Part shown: positions 39,009-46,230 of the stretch, one piece after another
Position numbering within the stretch: the stretch's first letter is position 1
Layout of the letters: every line of letters begins with the position of its first letter
Assembly: GCF_000760935.2 (NCBI RefSeq)
Contig: NZ_CP049744.1
Coordinates: 1,894,501-1,958,500 of the forward strand
Direction: 5' to 3'
DNA: 64,000 bases
Source of the DNA: Rhodococcoides fascians A25f
Lineage (GTDB): Bacteria; Actinomycetota; Actinomycetes; Mycobacteriales; Mycobacteriaceae
Program-made: the position numbers and the translations under genes
The notes under the pieces: model-generated
Database searches by the model: none
Told to the model about the DNA's origin: nothing
What the model saw: only the letters and a program-made list of their open reading frames with translations

Positions 39009-40333
39009 GTACACCGCGCATGCATCTGGGCTGGTTCACCAGCTTTCGTCCACCGGTGTGGAGCTCGCACTGGACCGGATCCGATTCCGATTCCTGGGCG
39101 GACGGGCGTTTTCACGTCGAGATGGCCCAGGCGCTCGAGCGTGCAGGGTTCGATTATCTGATGCTCGAGGATTCGTCCATGGTGTCCGACATCTACGGCG
39201 GCACGACGGAGTTCGATCTGGCGAAGGCGCAGTATGCGCCGAAGCACGATCCGGTCGCACTGGTGCCGATGTTGGCCGCGGCAACGTCGAGACTCGGGAT
39301 CGTGACCACGATGTCCACCAGCTTCTACCCGCCCTACCTGCTGGCGCGGGTGGTGTCGACTCTCGATCACATGTCCCACGGACGGGTGGGGTGGAACGTG
39401 GTGACGTCGAGTGAGGACCGCGCCGCCCAGAACTTCGGCATGGACGCACTGCCGCCACACGACGAACGGTACGAGCGCGCCGAGGAATTCGTCGAGGCAG
39501 TCGACGCGCTCTGGAAGTCGTGGGAACCCGACGCGCTGATGATGGACAAGGCATCGAACACCTACGTCGATCACACCAAGGTGCACGACGCGAATTACGT
39601 CGGCAAGTTCCACCGCACGCGTGGGCCGCTCAACACGCTGCCGATGCCCCAGGGCAGGCCGGTGATCTGCCAGGCCGGTGGATCTCCGCGCGGACGCGCA
39701 TTCGCCGCTCGCAATGCCGACACCATCATCTGCCAGGCTCAGGGCATCGAGGCGATGAAGGCCTATCGCGAGGACGTTCGGGCGATGGCCTCGGACGCAG
39801 GCCGCGATCCGGATTCGATCAAGATTCTCTACATCGTGTCCCCGGTGCTGGGTGAGACCGACCGCGAAGCTCGCGAACTCGATGAGCGGTCTCGCGAGGC
39901 CACCGATGGACGTGTGCACGCTGCGCTGGCGCATATTTCCGCGGTGACAGGCAACGACCTGTCGACGATGGACATCGATGCCCCGCCACCGGAGCTGACG
40001 ACCAACGGTCACCGTACGACGCTCGCAGATTTTCTCGCGGGTTCGGGTAGCAGCAAGTTCAACGAGGACGGAACTCCGAAGACGTTGCGCCAGTTGGCTG
40101 CCACGTGGTCGATCACGTCGGTGCCGCTGGTGGGCACGCCCGACACCGTGGCCGCACAGATGGAGGACGTCATCGATGCTGTCGGTGGTGACGGCTTCCT
40201 GATGACCGGTCGGCTCGGGCGTCGGTATTACACCGAGGTAACCGACGGGCTGGTGCCTGCTTTGCGTCGCCGCGGATTGGTACGAGATACGTATGCATAC
40301 AAGCAGTTCCGCGACAATCTGCTGGACTTCTGA
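39005..40333 (+). CDS. NtaA/SnaA/DszA-family FMNH2 monooxygenase, paralogue 7
   Basis: A 442-residue monooxygenase: RMHLGWFTSFRPPVWSSHWTG, LERAGFDYLMLEDSSMVSDIYGG, TSFYPPYLLARVVSTLDHM, GRVGWNVVTSSEDRAAQNFG and PVICQAGGSPRGRAFAARNAD. It carries a short insert (AGSGSSKFNEDGTPKTLRQL, about 343-362) absent from the others. It is the last gene of the run and is followed at once by a perfect convergent terminator. Closest by eye to paralogues 2 and 5. Confidence 0.9.
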   Translation: MSTPRMHLGWFTSFRPPVWSSHWTGSDSDSWADGRFHVEMAQALERAGFDYLMLEDSSMVSDIYGGTTEFDLAKAQYAPKHDPVALVPMLAAATSRLGIVTTMSTSFYPPYLLARVVSTLDHMSHGRVGWNVVTSSEDRAAQNFGMDALPPHDERYERAEEFVEAVDALWKSWEPDALMMDKASNTYVDHTKVHDANYVGKFHRTRGPLNTLPMPQGRPVICQAGGSPRGRAFAARNADTIICQAQGIEAMKAYREDVRAMASDAGRDPDSIKILYIVSPVLGETDREARELDERSREATDGRVHAALAHISAVTGNDLSTMDIDAPPPELTTNGHRTTLADFLAGSGSSKFNEDGTPKTLRQLAATWSITSVPLVGTPDTVAAQMEDVIDAVGGDGFLMTGRLGRRYYTEVTDGLVPALRRRGLVRDTYAYKQFRDNLLDF

Positions 40334-40339
40334 CTGATC

Positions 40340-40378
40340 GACACCAGGGGGTCGGTATTCGCACGACCCCCTGGTGTC
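40340..40378. terminator. Perfect 15-bp bidirectional terminator
   Basis: Arms at 40340-40354 (GACACCAGGGGGTCG) and 40364-40378 are exact inverted repeats around a nine-base loop. The element begins seven bases after the paralogue 7 stop and overlaps the stop codon of the convergent GntR gene, so it should end transcription from both sides. It is one of the longest perfect stems in the window. Confidence 0.85.
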
Positions 40379-41228
40379 AGTTCAGGGTGGTGGTACCGGC
40401 AGTGACCGTAGATCCGATGATGGCGACTCGGTCGGCTCGGAAGTGAGTGAAACTGAGCTCTGACGGACGGCCATCGGTATCTCGAGTGATCAACTCGCGC
40501 AACAGTACCGGTGATCCCACTTGCATCTCGAGTAGCTCGGCCGCCCGTTCCTGGCACGAGATGGCCTCGACGACGGAGCTGCTTCCGCCGTAGGTGGTGC
40601 CGAAGATTCGATGATGCGCGACGGAAATCGGTGGGAACTCCGAGTGGTTGCTTTCGATGCGTTCGGTGAACTCGTCGATGTCGAAGTCTGTGATGCAGTA
40701 GCCGACGCGAAGGTAGAGCGGCTTCGAGTTCATTCGGCCGATCTGTTCCAGCAGAATCACCGACTCCACGTCGGTACCGATGAACTCCTGAATGACCGCA
40801 GGTGCAGTGATGCGTCTGCATTCCAGTGTCTCCACCGTCAGTCGGCCTGCGTCCGGCATGCCCGCCCACGCTCTCGGGCCCACTTCGCCGTCGCGTACGG
40901 CCACGATGTCGTGGGCGATCGACGTCCCTGCTCGGCGTGCGCGCAGTACGACGCCGTCGTCGGCAAGCATCTGAAGTGCTTTGCGCACAGCGTTTCTCGT
41001 TGCTCCCAACGTCTCGATCAGATGTTGCTCGGAGAGAACCTCGTCGTGCGGCATCGTTCCGCGGCGGATTCCCGAGCGGATCAGTTCGTACACACGGCGG
41101 GGGGAGGTGACGGACTTCTCGCCGCGGTTCGATTGCGCGCGAATGTATCTCGCGCGTTGCTCATCGGCCTGTCTGCGTAGATGGGCGGCAACGGAGCCGG
41201 ATTGGTCGTCGAAGAAGGGGCGAGTCAT
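40377..41228 (-). CDS. GntR-family regulator, HutC (UTRA) subfamily
   Basis: A 283-residue regulator with a roughly 40-residue N-terminal extension, a GntR winged helix (about 40-105; VYELIRSGIRRGTMPHDEVLSEQHLIETLGATRNAVRKAL) and a C-terminal UTRA ligand-sensing domain (about 125-280) ending in SELSFTHFRADRVAI. It is divergent from the detached importer ATPase and convergent with the monooxygenase run, so it is the best local candidate to control the cluster. Its ligand may be a cluster substrate. Whether it binds the GGCGTAA palindromes is untested. Confidence 0.92.
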   Translation of the reverse strand: MTRPFFDDQSGSVAAHLRRQADEQRARYIRAQSNRGEKSVTSPRRVYELIRSGIRRGTMPHDEVLSEQHLIETLGATRNAVRKALQMLADDGVVLRARRAGTSIAHDIVAVRDGEVGPRAWAGMPDAGRLTVETLECRRITAPAVIQEFIGTDVESVILLEQIGRMNSKPLYLRVGYCITDFDIDEFTERIESNHSEFPPISVAHHRIFGTTYGGSSSVVEAISCQERAAELLEMQVGSPVLLRELITRDTDGRPSELSFTHFRADRVAIIGSTVTAGTTTLN

Positions 41229-41348
41229 CTGTCATCGCCTTTCGGGGATGCGCATGGGAGATCCGAGGTGGCCGCGACGTCGAGATCACCGATGATGACT
41301 ACGAGCATATCGGACATCGGGGTTCGACCCGTTGTCTGCGCTGCGGCC

Positions 41349-41372
41349 TTAACGAAGAAATTTACGAACAAA
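41349..41372. promoter_or_regulatory. Tandem 12-bp direct repeat in the GntR/ATPase divergent region
   Basis: TTAACGAAGAAA (41349-41360) is followed directly by TTTACGAACAAA (41361-41372), 10 of 12 bases the same. It is AT-rich against a GC-rich background and sits midway between the divergent starts at 41228 and 41508. It could be a promoter-proximal regulator site or an UP-like element. Confidence 0.4.
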
Positions 41373-41408
41373 TACCCGCTCAGAGGCGTATGGACGCGGC
41401 GCACGAGT

Positions 41409-41430
41409 TGCGTAATGCGCTGTTTACCGC
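41409..41430. promoter_or_regulatory. Degenerate third copy of the GGCGTAA-N8-TTACGCC element
   Basis: TGCGTAA-TGCGCTGT-TTACCGC preserves the seven-eight-seven spacing and the inner bases CGTAA/TTAC of the sites at 24639 and 24791. It lies 77 bases upstream of the detached ATPase gene, a position like copy 2 before its operon (85 bases). This links the two halves of the importer to one regulator. Confidence 0.5.
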
Positions 41431-41507
41431 CGACGCGGCTCAGGGAAACACCGTGCCGCGACCATTGGCACCGTACTTAATCGACGGCGTATCGGCAGGA
41501 GTTCCCT

Positions 41508-42425
41508 ATGACGACAACCGCAGAGCGAGAATCGCTTTCGCTTTCCAGTCGCGATCATGACACCGATGACTACTCGCTGGTAACCGACCGGCCGGTTCTC
41601 GGTGTCGAGGATCTCACTGTGACGTACGGAACCGGTGACTCTGCGGTGGTCGCGGTGAGGAAGGCATCGTTCGAGATTGCACCCGGCGAGCGAGTTGCTC
41701 TGGTGGGTGAATCGGGTTCGGGGAAGTCGACCTTGGCCATGACGATCGCTGGATTGCTCGACGTATCGGCGGGCGCAACAGTCGAATCGACGCGTCTCGA
41801 ATTCGAGGGCAGCCCGGCCCGGCCGGAGACCGGTCGCAGCGTGCCACGGCGAACCGACGGAATTGCGATGGTGTTTCAGGACGCCATGACGGCACTCGAT
41901 CCGGTGTGGACCATCGGGGGCCAGTTCAAGCACGTGCTCGCGGGAGCGGGAATCAAGGGCAGGCGTGAGCGTGCGGATACCACCGCGTACTGGTTGAACA
42001 AGGTTGGGCTCTCCGACACACGACGGGTGATGCGGAGTCGGCCGTACGAGTTGTCCGGCGGAATGCGTCAACGAGTGATGACGGCTTTGGCGTTGTGCGG
42101 GTCTCCGCGTCTGCTGATTGCCGACGAGCCGACCAGCGCGCTCGATGCATCTCTTGCTCGCGGAACGATGGAGCTGCTGCAGAACCTGACCCAGGAGCAG
42201 GGGACTGCGCTACTCATCGTCAGTCACGACATCAAGCTGTGCCTCGAATTCTCCGACACCATGCTGGTGATGTACCGGGGCGAGTTGGTGGAGCAGAAGG
42301 CGTCCGCGGAAATCGTCGCAACCGCGACGCATCCGTACACTAAGGGTCTGTTGGGTTGCGTCCCCACTCTTGCGAATCGCTCGGCGACGCGACTCCCCGT
42401 GCTCCGGGACTTCATGACTGCTTGA
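41508..42425 (+). CDS. Peptide/nickel-type ABC importer ATPase (DppD-like), detached
   Basis: A 305-residue ATPase with Walker A GESGSGKST, Q-loop MVFQDAMTALDPVWT (family QDPxxxLNP-like), signature LSGGMRQRVMTALAL, Walker B LLIADEPTSALD and tail ATHPYTKGLLGCVPTL. It is the DppD type missing from the operon at 24.9 kb, which has only a DppF type. Together they make the usual two-ATPase importer. aggag precedes the ATG. It is monocistronic, divergent from the GntR gene and followed by a short hairpin shared with the convergent lipoprotein gene. Confidence 0.92.
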   Translation: MTTTAERESLSLSSRDHDTDDYSLVTDRPVLGVEDLTVTYGTGDSAVVAVRKASFEIAPGERVALVGESGSGKSTLAMTIAGLLDVSAGATVESTRLEFEGSPARPETGRSVPRRTDGIAMVFQDAMTALDPVWTIGGQFKHVLAGAGIKGRRERADTTAYWLNKVGLSDTRRVMRSRPYELSGGMRQRVMTALALCGSPRLLIADEPTSALDASLARGTMELLQNLTQEQGTALLIVSHDIKLCLEFSDTMLVMYRGELVEQKASAEIVATATHPYTKGLLGCVPTLANRSATRLPVLRDFMTA

Positions 42426-42437
42426 CCCTCCGGGTCA
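42423..42437. terminator. Small hairpin spanning two convergent stops
   Basis: TGACCC-TCC-GGGTCA is a perfect six-base stem with a three-base loop. Its arms contain both the ATPase stop (TGA at 42423) and the stop of the convergent lipoprotein gene (42435-42437). A compact bidirectional terminator is likely, though short. Confidence 0.5.
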
Positions 42438-43073
42438 GTTCCAGGTCGCCTGCTGCATCGACAGCACAAATCCGTGTCCGTCGCCCGCGTCGCAGATCAT
42501 GGCCTCGACTCGGGAGTAGCAGGTGTAGCCGTTGAACGAGATGGATGTGTTGTAGTCCAACGGCTGAGCGTTCTCGACTCCGAATGCGCCCTGGTTGAAG
42601 CACATCGGCGTCACTCTGCCCGAGTCCAGGAAGAACCCCTTGCTCATTTCGTCGGCCGAGAACGGTGGCTTGTCGCAGTCCGCGCCGTCGGGCACGGGAG
42701 CGTCCGTGGCCTGGCAGCCCGACGAGAACTCCGTGGACCCGAGCTTGCAATAGACGTTTCCCGACGGCGATTTCCAGCCGACTTCGTTGTTGATCGCGGC
42801 GTATCGGGTGGGATCGACCGGGGTGATCGGTGTTGTCTCGGTCGATGGTGTTGTGACAGAACCGGAGTCGGGTTCACTGCTGATCGGGGGCTGAACGCTG
42901 GAGACCGGTGGCGACGCGTCGTTCGATGCAGTCGGCGCACCCCCGACCACAGTGGGGATGACCGACGGCATTGCATCCGTCGGTGCGTCCGAACTGTCAC
43001 ATCCCGTAAAAAGAATGCCGGCACACCCAATGGCCAGGGCGGAGACAACGGTGCGAATCCTGTTGCGCGTCAT
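42435..43073 (-). CDS. Lipoprotein with C-terminal SPSGN-type Cys-rich module, copy 3
   Basis: A 212-residue lipoprotein of unknown function: signal peptide with lipobox FTGC, a Ser/Thr/Pro-rich linker (about 25-85), then a cysteine-containing module with GWKSPSGNVYCKLGS, SSGCQATDAPVPDGADC, CFNQGAFGVENAQPLDY and CYSRVEAMICDAGDGHGF. The cysteines probably form disulfides outside the membrane. The ATG overlaps the stop of the upstream paralogue (TGATG). Its closest relative is that neighbour, indicating tandem duplication. Confidence 0.75.
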   Translation of the reverse strand: MTRNRIRTVVSALAIGCAGILFTGCDSSDAPTDAMPSVIPTVVGGAPTASNDASPPVSSVQPPISSEPDSGSVTTPSTETTPITPVDPTRYAAINNEVGWKSPSGNVYCKLGSTEFSSGCQATDAPVPDGADCDKPPFSADEMSKGFFLDSGRVTPMCFNQGAFGVENAQPLDYNTSISFNGYTCYSRVEAMICDAGDGHGFVLSMQQATWN

Positions 43074-43708
43074 CAGTTCGACGTCGCTTGCTGCATCGAC
43101 AACACGAATCCGTGCCCGCCGCCCGCGTCGCAGATCATCGCTTCGGCGCGGGAGAAGCACGTCATCCCGTTGAACGTGATGGAGGTGTTGTATTCCAACG
43201 TCTGCGCGTTCTCGACTCCGAATTCGCCTTGGTTGAAACAGGTCGGCGTCACCTTGCCCGGCGTCATGTAGAAGCCCTTACTGAGCTGGTCGATCGTGAA
43301 CGACGGGTTGACGCAATTCGCGCCGTCCGGTACCGGAGCATCTCCCGACTGGCAACCGGACGAGAATTCGAACGCGCCGATCTTGCAATAGATCTTGCCC
43401 GAGGGGGACTTCCACCCGACCTGGTCGCCGTACGCGGTGTAGCGGGCCGGGTCGACGGGTGTGATCGGTGCGGTGTTGTTGACGGGGTTCGCGGGGTTCT
43501 GCGCTGGATCGGTGGACTCCGGTGCGGCGGCGGTGTCCGTGGTGTCGACCGGAGGGTTTGCAATGGTCACCTGAGGCGGCGCGGGAATTTGCGACGCGGC
43601 GGTGGGGGCCGCGGTCGGAGCAGCAGTGGGGGCATCCTCGCCGCCACAGGCCGTCAGTGCGAAAGTGAGGGCAGCAGTGGCTGCGAGTAGGACTGTTCTG
43701 CGTAACAT
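43073..43708 (-). CDS. Lipoprotein with C-terminal SPSGN-type Cys-rich module, copy 2
   Basis: A 211-residue lipoprotein (lipobox LTAC) with a low-complexity linker containing tandem PTAA units, then GWKSPSGKIYCKIGA, SSGCQSGDAPVPDGANC, CFNQGEFGVENAQTLEY and CFSRAEAMICDAGGGHGF, the same cysteine pattern as the next gene. AAGGAG placed seven bases before ATG 43708 decides this start over an ATG five codons upstream that lacks a site. Exported and membrane-anchored; function unknown. Confidence 0.75.
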   Translation of the reverse strand: MLRRTVLLAATAALTFALTACGGEDAPTAAPTAAPTAASQIPAPPQVTIANPPVDTTDTAAAPESTDPAQNPANPVNNTAPITPVDPARYTAYGDQVGWKSPSGKIYCKIGAFEFSSGCQSGDAPVPDGANCVNPSFTIDQLSKGFYMTPGKVTPTCFNQGEFGVENAQTLEYNTSITFNGMTCFSRAEAMICDAGGGHGFVLSMQQATSN

Positions 43709-43722
43709 TCGGAGCTCCTTCA

Positions 43723-44394
43723 TCAGAAAGCGATGTTGGCGTCGCGGGAGATCATGAAGCCTCTGTCGCCGTCGTAGCAGGTGATACCGGCTTCGGTGGA
43801 CCGGCAGAAATTGCCGGTCACTCCGATGACCTGGCCGTATTCCAGAACTCGAGGGCCAGGATTCCCGCCGAAGAAGATTCCCTGGTTGGTGCAGATCTGT
43901 TCGACTGTGCCGCCTTCGCGGATCTGCACCCCGTAGGTGTTGTTCTCGGTATTGAGGCATTCCCGGCCGGTGTTGCCTGGTACCGAGTAGCGGACCTGAC
44001 AGCCCACGATCGTCCCGGGTGCATTGGCCGAATTGAATGCGCAGAACACATTCCCACTGGGGGACTGGAAGAAGTACTGGCTGCCGGCCTCCTCGAAATC
44101 GCGCGCATCGACGTTGACGTCGTCGCGGTTGGGAGCGGGCGCCACAGCGGCAGGTCCCGAATCGGCCGGCTGATCCGGTGCCGGAGTTACCACCTCCGGA
44201 GCCTCGACCGCTGGTCCGTCCGTTCCGGCGCCACCGCCCACGTCGGGGGAGTCGGCGGCTGACGGAGCGGGCGCTGCGCTGGTGACCGGTGCTGGATCGG
44301 TGCTGGTCGGCTCCTGGGAACCACACGCGGTGGTTCCCAGGGTGGTCGCGGCGACCAGGGCACACATGGCCACGATGTTGCGGACTTGCCTCAT
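43723..44394 (-). CDS. Lipoprotein with C-terminal SPSGN-type Cys-rich module, copy 1
   Basis: A 223-residue lipoprotein with lipobox TTAC, a Pro/Ala/Asp-rich linker (about 25-90) and a more diverged version of the module: YFFQSPSGNVFCAFNS, then CQVRYSVPG, ICTNQGIFFGG and the ending CRSTEAGITCYDGDRGFMIS. ATG 44394 is preferred, with gagga nine bases upstream. It is first of a three-gene operon of related lipoproteins reading toward 42.4 kb. Function unknown. Confidence 0.75.
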   Translation of the reverse strand: MRQVRNIVAMCALVAATTLGTTACGSQEPTSTDPAPVTSAAPAPSAADSPDVGGGAGTDGPAVEAPEVVTPAPDQPADSGPAAVAPAPNRDDVNVDARDFEEAGSQYFFQSPSGNVFCAFNSANAPGTIVGCQVRYSVPGNTGRECLNTENNTYGVQIREGGTVEQICTNQGIFFGGNPGPRVLEYGQVIGVTGNFCRSTEAGITCYDGDRGFMISRDANIAF

Positions 44395-44657
44395 TCGTTC
44401 GTCCTCACCGGTGGCTGCGAAGTGCATCACCTCTTGGCACTTTTATCGAGCAGGCCAAGTGGTCTGTTAACGTCTTTCGTGTCACGACCGCGTCACGAAT
44501 CGGTATACGGCTGGACTATCGGCCATTTCGCCTGCGAGTGTGAAACGACGGAACACTCAAGAACCAGTTGATGTTTCAGCTTCAACCTGAGACGCCTGGT
44601 GTGAGACTTGTTCTTGTCTGGAATCACGTTGTGTGACATCGACGAAAGGCATACAGA

Positions 44658-45185
44658 TTGCGAAAGTCATTGCAACGAGCGGTAGTAGCGACGGCACTCA
44701 CTGTTCCCCTGGTGTTCGGTATCGGGGTGGGTACGGCAGCAGCGGCCCCGCAGGTGACGAATCTGCAAGTGCCGATCGTGACCGGGTTCCAGATCGCTCC
44801 CGGAGCCGTCCCCGGCGGGTTCTTCCAGACCATTCCGATGAAAGCCACCGTGGGTGACGAGCCCGGTGTTGCCCGCTTCTCGGCGGCGAACATCGCCCCG
44901 TTCGCCGACCAGTATCCCTACCGGTATCTGAACCTGACCTGGCGGAACTTGGCGACGGGTGCAACGGGCGCGGCCGATCTTCGGCATTGGCAAGACGATC
45001 CGACACCGCCGGCGGAAGGTCCCTACGGCAGGGAAGATCTTCCGCTCGAGGTGGTCGCGAACACCGGCTCGGGTCCGGTCGTGGTGACGGTGACGCACAC
45101 CCGGGACTACTCGAACGGCGGTCAGTGGGGCTCTCCGTACCTCGACACTCTTCTCCCCGGTGCCGGCGTAGTACTGGTCCCCTGA
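44658..45185 (+). CDS. Small secreted protein, tandem paralogue A
   Basis: A 175-residue exported protein with a Sec signal (about 1-30, ending AAAAP) and an all-beta-looking mature part: VPIVTGFQIAPGAVPGGFFQTIPMKATVGDEPG, LNLTWRNLATGATGAADLRHW and a closing VVVTVTHTRDY plus PGAGVVLVP. TTG 44658 is the start because its leader (cgaaaggcatacaga) aligns base for base with that of the ATG-started paralogue 25 bases downstream. No known domain. It may be a cell-wall-associated protein of mycolata. Confidence 0.7.
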   Translation: MRKSLQRAVVATALTVPLVFGIGVGTAAAAPQVTNLQVPIVTGFQIAPGAVPGGFFQTIPMKATVGDEPGVARFSAANIAPFADQYPYRYLNLTWRNLATGATGAADLRHWQDDPTPPAEGPYGREDLPLEVVANTGSGPVVVTVTHTRDYSNGGQWGSPYLDTLLPGAGVVLVP

Positions 45186-45210
45186 TTCGAGCGCGAACGA
45201 AAGGCACACA

Positions 45211-45735
45211 ATGCGAACATCTTTGCGACGCGGAGTAGTGGCGCTGGCGCTCTCCGTGCCTCTGGTTCTCGGTGTGGGAGTGGGCGAGGCGACGGCGGCA
45301 ACCACGACGTCCGAGCTTCTGGTCCCCGTCGTCACCGGGCCGGAGTTCGGACCGGCTGGGGTTCCAGGTGGACTCGTTCAGACGATTCCGATCAAGGCGA
45401 CAGTCGGTGAGAAGCCGGGTGAGGTGCGCTTCGCGGCTGCAGACATCAGGCCGTACTACTACCAGTTCAATTACCGCTTCCTGACGGTGAACTGGCGCAA
45501 TCTCGCCACCGGTGCCGTCGGAGCGGTCGATATACGGCACTGGGAAGCCCTCGAGGACCCATCGCTACCGATCAACGCGGAGCCGAGATATCCGGTCAAT
45601 CTGCCTCTCGAAGCGACCGCGCAGACCGGTGCGGGCCCGGTGGTCGTGACGGTCACCCACAACCGTGAGCAGTGGCAAGCCCCGCCGGCATCGAACGCTC
45701 TGATCCCTGGGTTGGGTGTGTTGTTCGTGCCCTGA
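45211..45735 (+). CDS. Small secreted protein, tandem paralogue B
   Basis: A 174-residue exported protein with signal peptide ending near EATAAT. It is clearly related along its length to the upstream gene: LLVPVVTGPEFGPAGVPGGLVQTIPIKATVGEKPG, LTVNWRNLATGAVGAVDIRHW, PVVVTVTHNREQW and PGLGVLFVP. The 25-base gap implies cotranscription after a tandem duplication. Function unknown. Confidence 0.72.
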   Translation: MRTSLRRGVVALALSVPLVLGVGVGEATAATTTSELLVPVVTGPEFGPAGVPGGLVQTIPIKATVGEKPGEVRFAAADIRPYYYQFNYRFLTVNWRNLATGAVGAVDIRHWEALEDPSLPINAEPRYPVNLPLEATAQTGAGPVVVTVTHNREQWQAPPASNALIPGLGVLFVP

Positions 45736-45756
45736 TCCGACGGTTGCGCGAGGCGG

Positions 45757-46230
45757 TCAGGTGCCCAGATCGCCCGCGATATCGGCGGCAGCGAGCATGG
45801 AAACAAGCACGGGCACGACGCGTTTCGCGGCAATTCGGTAGTCGCCGCGGCCCTGCTGCTCGACGATGTTCGCCGAACTCAGCGTCTTGAGGTGGTGATA
45901 GACCTGACCGGAGGAGCCGACTCCCACCGCCGCGTGCAGATCCGCCGCGTTCGCGGGGCCGCGTAGCAGCGTTCGGACGATCCGCAACCGCACCGGATGT
46001 CCCAGAGCCGCAAGCACTTCTGATGCCGACGGGACGGGTAACTCCACGATGGCGTCGGGGGAGTATCCGATGTCCCAGCGGACCGTGCCGTACAGGTGCA
46101 CGTCGCCTTGGTAGGCGATCATGCCGCCTGTCGTTTCCCTGGCCTCTGGCTGCTCAGGGGCGTCGCGTCGTTCCAGCTCGGCGACGCGGGCTTCCAGCTC
46201 TGCCAGTCTCGACTCGAACTCTGTGCTCAC
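45757..46230 (-). CDS. ArsR-like winged-helix regulator with N-terminal coiled coil
   Basis: A 157-residue regulator: short coiled coil (SRLAELEARVAELERRD, about 6-22), a roughly 40-residue linker, then an ArsR-type winged helix (LAALGHPVRLRIVRTLLRG followed by GVGSSGQVYHHLKTLSSANIVEQ and the wing GRGDYRIA). No metal-binding cysteine motif is present, so it is not a typical metal sensor. The GTG start overlaps the stop of the serine-hydrolase gene (GTGA), so it is the distal gene of that operon and probably regulates it through the palindrome at 47.36 kb. Confidence 0.85.
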   Translation of the reverse strand: MSTEFESRLAELEARVAELERRDAPEQPEARETTGGMIAYQGDVHLYGTVRWDIGYSPDAIVELPVPSASEVLAALGHPVRLRIVRTLLRGPANAADLHAAVGVGSSGQVYHHLKTLSSANIVEQQGRGDYRIAAKRVVPVLVSMLAAADIAGDLGT

